This document shows, piece after piece, positions 8,475 to 16,589 of a stretch of 64,000 nt of DNA. Both the position numbers and the translations under genes were made by a program. The stretch spans positions 30,498 through 94,497 of the forward strand of contig JBIQJI010000016.1 of assembly GCA_044507605.1 (NCBI GenBank), in the 5' to 3' direction. The stretch is from Thermopolyspora sp044507605 (GTDB lineage Bacteria > Actinomycetota > Actinomycetes > Streptosporangiales > Streptosporangiaceae). The notes under the pieces are model-generated. The model ran no database searches. It saw only the letters and a program-made list of their open reading frames with translations, and was not told the origin of the DNA. How positions within the stretch are numbered: position 1 is the first letter of the stretch; each line of letters begins with the position of its first letter.

Positions 8475-9323
8475 CTAGGGGCGGCGGGGGAAGCGGGAGA
8501 AGTCGGGCCTGCGCTTCTCCTTGAACGCGTCGCGCCCCTCCTGCGCCTCCTCGCTCATGTAGTAAAGCAGGGTGGCGTCGCCGGCGAACTGCTGCATGCC
8601 GGCGGCACCGTCGGTGACCGAGTTGAGCGCGCCCTTGAGCATGCGCAGCGCGAGCGGCGACTTCTCCAGCAGCTCACGGCACCACTGGACGGTCTCCTCC
8701 TCCAGCCGCTCCAGCGGCACGACGGTGTTGACCAGGCCCATCTGCCTGGCCTCCTCGGCGCTGTACTGGCGGCACAGGTACCAGATCTCGCGGGCCTTCT
8801 TCAGCCCGACGGTCTCGGCGAGCAGCCAGGAGCCGTAGCCGCCGTCGAACGAGCCGACCTTGGGGCCCGACTGGCCGAACACGGCGTTGTCGGCGGCGAT
8901 GGTCAGGTCACAGCACACGTGCAGCACGTGGCCGCCGCCCACGGCGTAGCCGGCCACCATGGCGATCACCGGCTTGGGCAGGCGGCGGATCTGCACCTGC
9001 AGGTCGAGCACGTTGAGCCGGCCGATGCCGTCGGGCCCGACGTACCCGTCGTCGCCGCGGATCTTCTGGTCGCCGCCCGAGCAGAACGCCTCGGTGCCGG
9101 CGCCGGTGAGAATGATCACACCGATCTCGCCGTCGTCACGGGCGGTGGCGAAGGCGCGCTCCAGCTCGAACAGGGTGGTGGGGCGAAAGGCGTTGCGCCG
9201 CTCGGGCCGGTTGATGGTGATCTTGGCGATGCCCTCGCCGGTCTCGTAGATGATGTCCTCGTAGTCTCCGGACCGCTTCCAGTCGACAGCGCTCACGATC
9301 CGTCTGCCCGCGCCGGCACCCAC
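8475..9323 (-). CDS. menB: 1,4-dihydroxy-2-naphthoyl-CoA synthase
   Basis: 282-residue crotonase-fold enzyme that cyclises o-succinylbenzoyl-CoA. It carries the MenB features: NRPERRNAFRPTTLFEL, GAGTEAFCSGGDQKIRGDDGY, VAGYAVGGGHVLHVCCDLT, DNAVFGQSGPKVGSFDGG (catalytic Asp/Tyr/Gly region) and the conserved tail EKRRPDFSRFPR. I chose the GTG at 9323 because GAGGAGGAGC sits just upstream; a GTG at 9296 closer to the conserved start has only a weak site. It is divergent from menE, with 61 bases between their starts. Confidence 0.94.
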   Translation of the reverse strand: MGAGAGRRIVSAVDWKRSGDYEDIIYETGEGIAKITINRPERRNAFRPTTLFELERAFATARDDGEIGVIILTGAGTEAFCSGGDQKIRGDDGYVGPDGIGRLNVLDLQVQIRRLPKPVIAMVAGYAVGGGHVLHVCCDLTIAADNAVFGQSGPKVGSFDGGYGSWLLAETVGLKKAREIWYLCRQYSAEEARQMGLVNTVVPLERLEEETVQWCRELLEKSPLALRMLKGALNSVTDGAAGMQQFAGDATLLYYMSEEAQEGRDAFKEKRRPDFSRFPRRP

Positions 9324-9384
9324 GATTGCTCCTCCTCGACCGCTGCGCACGCCGTCCGTGCCCGCCCGCACTAACCTTACGACC

Positions 9385-10616
9385 GTGCCGACACGTCCCG
9401 TACACGCCCTCCTGCTGCCTCCCGGCCCGGCCCTGTTCGACGCCGTGCGCGCGGCCCTCGCCTCGGCCGGGCCCGCCGTGCTGCCGCTGGCGCCCGGCCT
9501 GCCGGCCCCGGCCCTGCGGGCGACGCTGGAGGCGCTGCGGCCCACCCACGTGGTGACCCCAGAGGGGGTGCGGCGGCGCGCCGACGGCGTGGGCACCGAC
9601 GACGACACGGCCGTCGTCATCGCCACGTCGGGGTCGACGGGCACGCCCAAAGGCGTGGAGCTGACCGCCGCGGCGCTGCGGGCCTCGGCCCGGGCCTCGC
9701 TGCGCCGCCTCGGCGCCGGGCCGGGCGAGCGGTGGCTGTGCTGCCTGCCGCCGTCGCACGTGTCGGGCCTGCAGGTGCTGGTGCGGTCGCTCGAAAGCGG
9801 CACCGAGCCGATCATCCACGCCGGCTTCGACGCCGCGGCCGTGGCCGACAGCGGCGCCGCCCACGTGTCGGTCGTGCCGACGCAGCTGCGCCGCCTGATG
9901 GACCTGGGCGCGCCGCTGTCGCGGTTCCGCACGCTGCTGCTCGGCGGCGCGCCCGCCCCCGCCGGGCTGCTGCGGGACGCCCGCGCCGCCGGTGGGCGGG
10001 TCGTGACGACCTACGGCATGAGCGAGACGGCGGGCGGCTGCGTGTACAACGGCGAGCCCCTTGACAAAGTAGATCTCGATGTCCGGGCCGACGGCCGCAT
10101 CCGCATCCGGGGGCCGGTGCTGTTCTCCGGTTATCGGCTGCGGCCCGACCTGACCCGGGCGGCGATGGCCGGCGGCTGGTTCGTCACCTCCGACCTCGGC
10201 GCGTTCACGGGCGGCCGGCTCGGCGTGCTCGGCCGGGCCGACGACGTCGTCATCACCGGCGGGCAGAAGGTCGTGGCGGGCGCCGTCGCGGCCGTGCTCG
10301 CCGAGCATCCGGCGGTCCGCGACGCGGCGGTGGTCGGCCGGCCCGACCCCGAGTGGGGNNNNNNNNNNGCGAGCTCGTCACCGCCGTCGTGGTGCCCGCC
10401 GACCCGGCCGCGCCGCCGCGCCTCGCCGAGCTGCGCGACCTGGTCAAAGGCCGCCTGCCGGCGTACGCCGCGCCGCGCTCGCTGGAGGTGCTGGCGACCC
10501 TGCCCCTGCTGCCCAACGGCAAGCCGGACCTGGTGGCGCTGCGCCGCCGCCGGGGAACCTCCGGGCCCGTCCCTTCGTCCTACAGGCAGACGCACAGGGA
10601 GGGGTCTCCGCGATGA
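9385..10616 (+). CDS. menE: o-succinylbenzoate-CoA ligase, interrupted by assembly gap
   Basis: An ANL-superfamily ligase that activates o-succinylbenzoate. It shows the P-loop IATSGSTGTPKGVEL, the A5 motif TTYGMSETAGGCVYNG, and the A8 hinge SDLGAFTGGRLGVLGRADD. The frame runs to ...RPDPEWG, then ten Ns (10359-10368). After the gap the C-terminal part (ELVTAVVVPAD ... LLPNGKPDLVALR, with the A10 lysine) is read one frame over. I treat this as an artefact: the true gap would need a length of 2 modulo 3. The GTG start at 9385 lies 7 bases after TAACCT (9372-9377), a leaderless arrangement; a GTG at 9358 is the alternative. The stop overlaps the next gene as ATGA. Confidence 0.88.
10359..10368. 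other. Run of ten N bases (assembly gap)
   Basis: Ten unknown bases inside menE. The coding frame before the gap (codon phase of 9385) and after it (codon phase of 10614) differ. So the run is a placeholder and not a measured length. Confidence 0.99.
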
Positions 10617-11014
10617 GACACGCGATGTGGCTGTCCGCCGGCCTCGCCGGCGCCATCCTCGCCGGGGGCGTGGCCGTCGCGGCGACCGCGGTCGCCAGGG
10701 GGGCCGCCGACGGCGCCGACCGGGTGCGGGTCGAGCCGCAGGGGCCCGGCGCCGAGGCGTCGTACGCCCCCGGCCGTGCGCCCGGCAAGGTGCCGGGCGG
10801 GGAGGTTCCCGAGGCGGCCGAGCCGACCCGGGACCCCGACGATTTCGTCGTGTCGACCCGGGTGAACGACGATCCGCGCGACGTGGCGGAGTTCTGGACC
10901 AGGGAACGCATGGAGAACGCCGAGCCGCTGCCGCTGCCGGTCGTCACCGTGCCCGCGCCCGGTCACGCGGCAGAGCACGCGCCGCCGGCGGAGCATGACG
11001 GCCGGGGCGACTGA
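10613..11014 (+). CDS. Small membrane-anchored or secreted protein, unknown function
   Basis: 133 residues. An N-terminal hydrophobic segment (LSAGLAGAILAGGVAVAATA, residues ~7-26) is followed by a polar, Pro/Ala/Glu-rich extracytoplasmic tail without recognisable domain. The only structured-looking part is PDDFVVSTRVNDDPRDVAEF, which then ends in a His/Ala/Glu-rich tail. The ATG overlaps the menE stop by four bases (ATGA), so it is translated with menE. I do not recognise the family. It could be an anchored signal peptide whose cleavage cannot be decided from sequence. Confidence 0.6.
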   Translation: MRHAMWLSAGLAGAILAGGVAVAATAVARGAADGADRVRVEPQGPGAEASYAPGRAPGKVPGGEVPEAAEPTRDPDDFVVSTRVNDDPRDVAEFWTRERMENAEPLPLPVVTVPAPGHAAEHAPPAEHDGRGD

Positions 11015-11080
11015 GGGGCCGCCGGGAGCACTGGGCGAGGCATAGGGCAAACTGCTGTTATACCGCCTACCGCCCGGGCG

Positions 11081-11105
11081 GGAACATTTTGGGCTGATTC
11101 GCGTT
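11081..11105 (+). promoter_or_regulatory. ECF-type promoter of the sigma factor gene
   Basis: GGAAC (11081-11085), 17 bases, then GTT (11103-11105). This is the -35/-10 arrangement used by extracytoplasmic-function sigma factors of the SigE/SigR kind, located 124 bases before the sigma factor ATG. In Streptomyces coelicolor hrdD is known to be transcribed by SigE and SigR, so the signal makes biological sense here. Confidence 0.5.
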
Positions 11106-11228
11106 ATTGATACAGGTGCCGTGAAGCCGCCGCGCCGCACCGCCCCAAGCAAGACGAGCACTCAGCCTGACGAGCGCTCAGCGAACAGAGCACTCCGGAA
11201 CCGAGCACTCCGTGCGAGGAGGTGTCCT

Positions 11229-12656
11229 ATGCCCCGATCCGCCGTGGCGACCTCGCCAGAGCGCGAAACCCGTCCCCCGGCCCTCGACCGGCTCCTCGAC
11301 CGAGGGCGAGCGCAGGGTCGCCTTCGCCTGGCGGAGCTGCGCGCGGCGTTCGAGCAGGCCGCCCTCAGTCCCGCCGAGAGCCGTTCCATCCTACGAGACC
11401 TCACCGCCTCCGGCGTCCATCTCGCGGCGGAGGACGAGCCCGCGAGCGGCAGGCCGGAAGGCACCATCACGAAGAGGACCGCGAGCAGAAAGAAGGCGAC
11501 GGCGACGACCGCCCGCAAGACCGGCAGGACCGGCAGGGCCGCGACCAAGACGGCCGGCCGGACCGCCCCCGCAACCGCCGACGACATCAGGGGTGACGTC
11601 AAGGACGTCCAGGACGTCAAGGGCACGACTCGCGCCGAGGACCCCGACGAGTGGAGCCCGGACGAGAGCGACCTGGCCGCCACCGCCGAGGTGGCCGAGA
11701 CGCCCGAGGAGACCGCGAGCACCCTCGACCTGGACGACCAGTCCTCGGCCATGGGCGACTCGGTGCACACCTACCTCAAGTCCATCGGCCGCCGCACCCT
11801 GCTCACCGCCGAGCAGGAGGTGGAGCTCGCCAAGCGCATCGAGGCCGGTCTGTACGCCGAGCACAAGCTGGAGACCGCCGGCGACCTGTCCATCGAGGAC
11901 CGCGTCGACCTGGAGTGGATCGCCCGGGACGGCCGCGCGGCCAAGGACCACATGCTGGAGGCCAACCTGCGCCTGGTGGTGTCGGTGGCCAAGAAGTACA
12001 CCGACCGGGGCATGTCGCTGCTGGACGTGGTGCAGGAGGGCAACCTCGGCCTCATCCGGGCCGTGGAGAAGTTCGACTACACCAAGGGCTACAAGTTCTC
12101 GACGTACGCCATGTGGTGGATCCGGCAGGCGATCCAGCGCGGCTTCGCCGACTCGGCCCGCACCATCCGGCTGCCCGTGCACGTGCTGGAGCTGCTGTCG
12201 AAGCTGTCGCGCGTCGAGCGGGACATGCATCAGCGGCTCGGCCGTGAGCCCACGCCGGAGGAGCTGGCCGTCGAGCTGGACAAGACCCCCGACCAGATCG
12301 AGGAGCTGCTGCGCACCAGCCGGCAGCCGATCAGCCTCGACTCGACCATCGGCGAGGACGGCGAGACCCGCATCGGCGACCTGATCGAGGACGCCGACTC
12401 GGTGGAGGCGTCGGAGCTGGTCGACCGGCAGCTGCTCGCCGAGCAGCTGAAGAACGTGCTGGGCAACCTGTCGCCGCGCGAGGCGAAGATCATGGCGCTG
12501 CGCTTCGGGCTGCTCGACGGCAAGCCGCACACGCTCGACGAGATCGGCAAGTACCTCGGCCTCACCCGCGAGCGGATCCGCCAGCTGGAGAAGGAGTCGC
12601 TGTCGAAGCTGCGGCACCCCAGCAACACCAGCCCGCTGCTCGACTGGGCGAGCTGA
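11229..12656 (+). CDS. RNA polymerase sigma factor, principal-like (group 1/2, HrdB/HrdD type)
   Basis: 475 residues. Region 1.1-like N-terminus (ALDRLLDRGRAQGRLRLAEL) leads to a Lys/Arg/Thr/Ala-rich acidic-basic linker (~80-170). The sigma-70 core then starts at SVHTYLKSIGRRTLLTAEQE (1.2). Region 2.3/2.4 reads YKFSTYAMWWIRQAIQRGFA, region 3 PISLDSTIGEDGETRIGDL, and region 4.2 TLDEIGKYLGLTRERIRQLE. The ATG at 11229 follows GAGGAGGTG. The C-terminus (SNTSPLLDWAS) differs from the HrdB ending, and the gene has an ECF-type promoter. I therefore favour an alternative principal-like sigma factor over the essential one. It is the only polymerase gene here. Confidence 0.9.
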   Translation: MPRSAVATSPERETRPPALDRLLDRGRAQGRLRLAELRAAFEQAALSPAESRSILRDLTASGVHLAAEDEPASGRPEGTITKRTASRKKATATTARKTGRTGRAATKTAGRTAPATADDIRGDVKDVQDVKGTTRAEDPDEWSPDESDLAATAEVAETPEETASTLDLDDQSSAMGDSVHTYLKSIGRRTLLTAEQEVELAKRIEAGLYAEHKLETAGDLSIEDRVDLEWIARDGRAAKDHMLEANLRLVVSVAKKYTDRGMSLLDVVQEGNLGLIRAVEKFDYTKGYKFSTYAMWWIRQAIQRGFADSARTIRLPVHVLELLSKLSRVERDMHQRLGREPTPEELAVELDKTPDQIEELLRTSRQPISLDSTIGEDGETRIGDLIEDADSVEASELVDRQLLAEQLKNVLGNLSPREAKIMALRFGLLDGKPHTLDEIGKYLGLTRERIRQLEKESLSKLRHPSNTSPLLDWAS

Positions 12657-12684
12657 CCGCGGCCCGCGCCCGGATCGGGTCGGG

Positions 12685-13449
12685 TCAGGCCAGCTCGATG
12701 ATCGAGAAGACCGCGCCGTGCGGGTCGTCGATGACGGCGACCCGGCCGGCGTCGGTCTCGAACGGCGCGATCGACACCGTGCCTCCGAGCTCGGCGACGG
12801 CCCGCGCCGCCACGTCGCAGTCGGCGACGGCGAAGTACACCATCCAGTGCGCCGGGATCTCCGGCGGCCACTGCTCGTCCATGCCGACCATGCCGGCGAC
12901 GACCTGCCCCCCGGCCAGGAACTCCGTGTAGGGGCCGGTGGCGTGGCTCTCCCAGCCGGCCACCGCCCGGTAGAACGCGGCGGCCCGCCGGGTGTCGTGC
13001 ACCGCGAGCTCGTTCCAGCAGGGCGCGCCCGGCTCGGCGACCAGCTCGGCCCCGGGGAACGCCCCGGGCTGCCAGACGGCGAAGACCGCGCCGGCGGGGT
13101 CGGCGAGCAGCGCGGCGCGCCCCTGCCGGTCGGCCCGGCCCGGCACGTGCACGTCGACGGGCCCGCCGAGCAGGCTCGCCCCGGCGTCGAGCGCGGCCCG
13201 CACGACCCTGTCGGTGTCGGGCACCGACAGGTAGGTGGTCCACCACGAGGATCCCGGCGACGCTGCCAGGCCGAGGCCCGCGACCGCCCGGCCCCGAAGG
13301 TAGGCGAGGCAGTAGCCGGACTCGTGGTCGGCGGAACGGATCTCCCACCCGAACAGGCCACCGTAGAAGCGGCGGGCCACCTCCAGGTCGGGGCTGCCCA
13401 TGTCGGCCCAGCAGGGCTCGCCGCCGATGTAGCAGTGCCGTTCGGGCAT
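12685..13449 (-). CDS. VOC superfamily protein with two glyoxalase-like domains
   Basis: 254 residues formed by two homologous halves. The first (residues ~7-125) starts GGEPCWADMGSPDLEVARRF, and the second (~140-252) starts PGAPCWNELAVHDTRRAAAF. Each ends in a beta strand with DP.GAVF (LADPAGAVFAVWQPG; IDDPHGAVFSIIE). Such paired VOC proteins include antibiotic-binding and hydroxylase-like members, but most have no assigned reaction. The start ATG at 13449 begins the first domain directly. It is convergent with the sigma factor gene, 28 bases away. Single gene, no obvious partner. Confidence 0.82.
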   Translation of the reverse strand: MPERHCYIGGEPCWADMGSPDLEVARRFYGGLFGWEIRSADHESGYCLAYLRGRAVAGLGLAASPGSSWWTTYLSVPDTDRVVRAALDAGASLLGGPVDVHVPGRADRQGRAALLADPAGAVFAVWQPGAFPGAELVAEPGAPCWNELAVHDTRRAAAFYRAVAGWESHATGPYTEFLAGGQVVAGMVGMDEQWPPEIPAHWMVYFAVADCDVAARAVAELGGTVSIAPFETDAGRVAVIDDPHGAVFSIIELA

Positions 13450-13578
13450 GGGTGCCGCCCCCTTCGCCGCCGCAGGGGCCGACCGGCGCGCTCGTCCGCG
13501 CGCCCCTCACGTCGCGCCCATCAAGTTACGTAAGCCGGGCGCGCGGAGCGTGTCCAGTGGGTGACCGGCGCGATGCGC

Positions 13579-13971
13579 TCAGCGGGCCACGGGACGCGGC
13601 AGGCGGGGGATGCCCGTCAGGCGGTGCTCCTCGCGCAGCGTGCGCAGCCGGTCGACCTCGGCGGACCACAGGGCGCCCTGGGGCGTGGCCTTGCCCTTGC
13701 GACGGCGGATGCGGTCGTCGTAGGCCTTCATGCCGAACGTGGCGCGCTGGTTCGCCTCGGCGGCGCGCAGCGCCTCGGTCAGCGCCCGGTCGAACGCCAG
13801 CGCGGCCTGCCGCAGCTCCTCGACGGTCGCGTGCGACGCCTGCGCCTGCCGCAGCGCCGCCTCGGCCTCGCGCGCCTTGCTCAGCAGCTTGCCGTAGCCC
13901 GCGCCGACCTCACGGTCGGCGAGGTAGCGGACCTCGGCCTCGCGGCTCACGCGCGGACGGAAAAACGCCAT
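13579..13971 (-). CDS. Hypothetical helical protein
   Basis: 130 residues, rich in Ala, Arg and Glu, with heptad-like spacing (LLSKAREAEAALRQAQASHA; AFDRALTEALRAAEANQRAT) suggesting one long helical hairpin or coiled coil. No signal peptide and no membrane segment. The ATG at 13971 starts MAFFRPRVSREAEVRYL, with GGAAGGG upstream. The longer frame to 14169 lacks a site. I do not recognise the family. It is flanked by a VOC protein and a TetR regulator on the other strand, neither of which explains it. Confidence 0.55.
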   Translation of the reverse strand: MAFFRPRVSREAEVRYLADREVGAGYGKLLSKAREAEAALRQAQASHATVEELRQAALAFDRALTEALRAAEANQRATFGMKAYDDRIRRRKGKATPQGALWSAEVDRLRTLREEHRLTGIPRLPRPVAR

Positions 13972-14098
13972 CGCCTGCCCTTCCTGCTCACCTGGTGCTG
14001 CTCGCCCGGGGCCGCACCCGCGCGGTGCCCCTGGCCTGTTAGCGTACGCGCTCCGGTGAGGGTACCGGTCATCGAGGGGCGGCGACCGCGCGCCGACC

Positions 14099-14127
14099 TT
14101 TACAAAGTAAGCCACACGCTGCATAAT
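14099..14127 (+). promoter_or_regulatory. Leaderless promoter and possible operator of the TetR gene
   Basis: TTTACA (14099-14104), 17 bases, CATAAT (14122-14127), then 8 bases to the ATG at 14136, so the transcript probably starts at or next to the start codon. The -35 lies in the near-palindrome CTTTACAAAGTAAG (14098-14111), a plausible autoregulatory site. Confidence 0.6.
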
Positions 14128-14135
14128 CAACGCCC

Positions 14136-14705
14136 ATGCCGGCGAAACGCCCTCCCGTCCCGCTCTCACGCGAACGCATCATCGAGGCCGCCCTGCACAT
14201 CGCCGACGGCCAGGGGCTGCGCCGCCTGACCATGCGCCGCCTCGGCGACGCGCTCCAGGTCGAGGCGATGGCGATCTACCATCATCTGCCGGGCGGCAAG
14301 GAGGCCCTGCTCGACGCCCTCGCCGAGCATGTCACGACCGTGGCCGTCGAGGCCGACGGCGCCGCGTCGTGGCGGGAGCTGGCCCACGCCTGGGCGCACG
14401 CCGCGCGGGCGGGGCTGCTCGCCCATCCCGGCGTGCTCTCGCTGGCCCTGACCAAGCCGCCGCGCGGCGCGGCGGCCCTCGCCATCACCGAGCAGACCGG
14501 CAGGCTGGCCGAGGCCGGGCTGCCCGCGCCGGGCGACGCACTGCGCACGTTGCGGGCGTACGTCATGGGCAGCGTGGCGCTGGAGGTGCAGCGGTCGGGG
14601 TGGTCCGGAGAGTCGGTCGAGTCGGGCGCGGAGGCGCAGGCGGCCTTCGACCAGGGCCTCAGGGCGGTGCTCGACGGTCTCGCGGCGGCACATCTGGGCG
14701 CCTGA
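14136..14705 (+). CDS. TetR family transcriptional regulator
   Basis: 189 residues. The N-terminal HTH is typical (LSRERIIEAALHIADGQGLR, then RLTMRRLGDALQVEAMAIYHHLPGGKEAL with helix 3 around residue 40-50). The C-terminal half is helical and resembles the TetR/TetR_C ligand domain (HAWAHAARAGLLAHPGVLS). It has no ribosome site, consistent with a leaderless message from TTTACA/CATAAT. Its target is not obvious. The nearest genes are small hypotheticals, and no efflux pump is adjacent. Confidence 0.88.
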   Translation: MPAKRPPVPLSRERIIEAALHIADGQGLRRLTMRRLGDALQVEAMAIYHHLPGGKEALLDALAEHVTTVAVEADGAASWRELAHAWAHAARAGLLAHPGVLSLALTKPPRGAAALAITEQTGRLAEAGLPAPGDALRTLRAYVMGSVALEVQRSGWSGESVESGAEAQAAFDQGLRAVLDGLAAAHLGA

Positions 14706-15128
14706 CACGGCGCGTTCCTTGACCCCGCCGTTCTCAAGTGCTGAGATGGCCTGACACGGCCGACGACCATCGGGCACCCGCCGCCCGGTGAGTCTTCTTA
14801 CGCGTTACGCATCGTTTATCACATAGGCGGCGTGTTGAGCTTGGACCGTTATCTTTCGTGAGGCACGCTTGTGGTGTAGACCACATGTGAGAGCCATCAG
14901 TCCCGACGGCATCAGTCCTGACGGGCCGGTCCGCACCCCCGAGTGGGCGGTAGGGAACAGTCCAAATGGGCTATGTCACTGGGCTGGCGCGCATCCCACA
15001 CTTGTCCTGTCAATGTGTGGTTCGCCACACACCCACCCCAACAGCTCGCCTTTCCGTCCACGGGGGGAAGCGGGGCCGCACCGGCGCGGCTCCAGGCGAG
15101 CCCGAGCCCAGAGACCGGAGGCACGCCG
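14706..15128. other. 423-base gene-free stretch with one operator-like palindrome
   Basis: No convincing coding frame. It is locally less GC-rich around 14795-14860. It holds the palindrome at 14870-14885 (listed separately) and the untranslated leader of the DUF5999 gene. No clear terminator for the TetR gene was seen. Confidence 0.6.
14870..14885. promoter_or_regulatory. DasR/GntR-like palindrome
   Basis: TGTGGTGTAGACCACA is a 16-bp palindrome with one mismatched pair. Its core TGGTGTAGACCA differs at one base from the TGGTCTAGACCA core of DasR-responsive elements. It stands about 245 bases upstream of the DUF5999 start. Which gene it serves is unknown. Confidence 0.4.
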
Positions 15129-15332
15129 ATGTGCCCGCATGAGCCGTCCTGTCCATCCCCGGACGCGCCGGACCGCGAGGCAGCACGCACTGTCGCAGCT
15201 CACCCGGAGCAGGGCTGGAGCCTGCTCTGCAACGGCGTCGTCCTGTTCGACGACACCGGCGAACTGCTTCCCAACGGGGGAATCATCGCGCCGCACCGCC
15301 CTACCGACCTCACCACCAGCAGCGCGGCCTGA
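15129..15332 (+). CDS. DUF5999 family small protein
   Basis: 67 residues, starting MCPHEPSCPSPDAPDREAA, with the family's Cys/His-rich start (C2, H4, C8) and the conserved EQGWSLLCNGVVLFDDTGEL core followed by LPNGGIIAPHRP. Small proteins of this kind are widespread in actinomycetes; their function is not established. The N-terminal C-x-H-x3-C could bind a metal, but that is conjecture. The ATG at 15129 follows GACCGGAGG. It stands alone between a palindrome-bearing intergenic region and a convergent hydrolase gene. Confidence 0.75.
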   Translation: MCPHEPSCPSPDAPDREAARTVAAHPEQGWSLLCNGVVLFDDTGELLPNGGIIAPHRPTDLTTSSAA

Positions 15333-15489
15333 CGGCCGCCACGACCGGTCCCACCCGGCCCACGCTCTCGCGTGGCGCCGGCCTCCCGGCACCGTGACCC
15401 TCCGTGCGTCCCGTGGACGCTCCCCGCGTCTCACGGCTCCACTCCCCGGGCACGGTGCCTGCGCATGCCCGGGCCGGGCCCGGGGCGGC

Positions 15490-16140
15490 TCACACGACGG
15501 TGGGCAGCCACCGCGCGACCTCTTCGCCCACCCGGGCCGGCCGCTTCTTCAGCTCGTGGCCCTCGCCAGGGAGCACGACCAGCCGTGCCGCGTCGGCGGG
15601 GCCGGGCACGCCGAACGGGTCGCGGTCTCCGTTGATCACCAGCACATCGACGCCGGCGTCGCGCAGCTCGGCGGCGCGCGACCGCTCCGGTCGGCCCGGC
15701 GGATGCAGCGGGAACGCCAGCGCCACCACCGCCCGGGCGCCCACCCGCCGGGCCGTGCGGCAGGCGACCCTGGCGCCGTTGCTGCGCCCGCCCTGCACCA
15801 GCGGCAGCGCGCCCAGCCGGTCGCGCAGCGCGGCGACGACCGCCGCCCACGCGTCGTCCTGCCTGGCCGCCGAGCCCGGCGCCCGCCGCCCCGCCAGCCG
15901 GAACGGCTGGGTCACCCGCGCCACCACCGCCCCCGCGGCGAGCCCGGCGTCGCGTACGGCGAGCAGGTCGGGGGCCGCCACGGTGCCGCCCGCGCCGTGG
16001 GTGAGCACCAGCAGCAGCCTCGGCGGCGCGGCCCGCCCGGGCGGTTCGTCGATGTCGGCCGCGGCCGGGCCCTGCGGCGTGTCGATCCGGATCTCCACGC
16101 GGCGCGAGTCCCCCTTCCGGTGGAGTGCGTCACCGTCCAT
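15490..16140 (-). CDS. Alpha/beta-hydrolase (dienelactone-hydrolase/KANL3-Tex30-like)
   Basis: 216 residues. The fold is recognisable from LLLVLTHGAGGTVAAPDLLA (oxyanion loop HGAGG, residues ~42-61), the nucleophile elbow QGGRSNGARVACRTAR (G-R-S-N-G; Ser near 121), an acidic residue in VLVINGDRDPFGVPG, and the catalytic His in LPGEGHELKK. This matches the small alpha/beta-hydrolase family often annotated as dienelactone hydrolase-like. The natural substrate is unknown. The ATG at 16140 faces the start of the membrane protein gene at 16184 on the other strand. Confidence 0.82.
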   Translation of the reverse strand: MDGDALHRKGDSRRVEIRIDTPQGPAAADIDEPPGRAAPPRLLLVLTHGAGGTVAAPDLLAVRDAGLAAGAVVARVTQPFRLAGRRAPGSAARQDDAWAAVVAALRDRLGALPLVQGGRSNGARVACRTARRVGARAVVALAFPLHPPGRPERSRAAELRDAGVDVLVINGDRDPFGVPGPADAARLVVLPGEGHELKKRPARVGEEVARWLPTVV

Positions 16141-16183
16141 TGGTAGGACGCGATCCGCCCAGGCCCTGCCTATATTGGGTCAT

Positions 16184-16540
16184 GTGTCGGAGAAATCAAT
16201 ACCACGAGACGAACTGCGGGCCACCATCGAGGCGCGCCGGGATCTCGGGCCTGATTATGAGTCGGCGCTCGTGGAGTCGTTCCTCGACCGGGTCGAGCAG
16301 ACCATCGCGACCAGGGTACGGACCGAGGTCGACGCCCGGCTCGCGCAGGAGCGGGGCGGGCGCGGCCACGGCAAGGACCGTGATCCGGCCATGGGGATGG
16401 CGCTGGGCTCGCTCGGCATCGGCGTTCCGCTGACCGCGATCGCCGCCGGCACCTCCGGCATGGTGGGGCTGCTCGTCGCCTGGATTGGCATCGCCATCGT
16501 CAACATGGCCTACGCGCTCGGCCGCCGCCGCGGCCACTGA
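16184..16540 (+). CDS. Small two-TM membrane protein, unknown function
   Basis: 118 residues. The N-terminal half is charged and helical (DYESALVESFLDRVEQTIAT). The C-terminal half has two hydrophobic segments separated by a Gly/Ser turn (ALGSLGIGVPLTAIAAGTSG; GLLVAWIGIAIVNMAYALG), ending in RRRGH. The GTG at 16184 is 7 bases after TATATT (16171-16176), a leaderless layout. The overlapping ATG frame at 16182 gives an implausible Arg/Cys-rich protein. Proteins of this form are common in actinomycetes; I know of no assigned role. Confidence 0.65.
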   Translation: MSEKSIPRDELRATIEARRDLGPDYESALVESFLDRVEQTIATRVRTEVDARLAQERGGRGHGKDRDPAMGMALGSLGIGVPLTAIAAGTSGMVGLLVAWIGIAIVNMAYALGRRRGH

Positions 16541-16589
16541 CCGCACGCCCCGAACGGCCGCCCCGGACGGCCAGAGCCGCCCCGGACGG

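Noticed and set aside
10353..10616. A genuine frameshift or split menE pseudogene
   Set aside because: The frame changes exactly at ten Ns, so an assembly gap is the simpler explanation.
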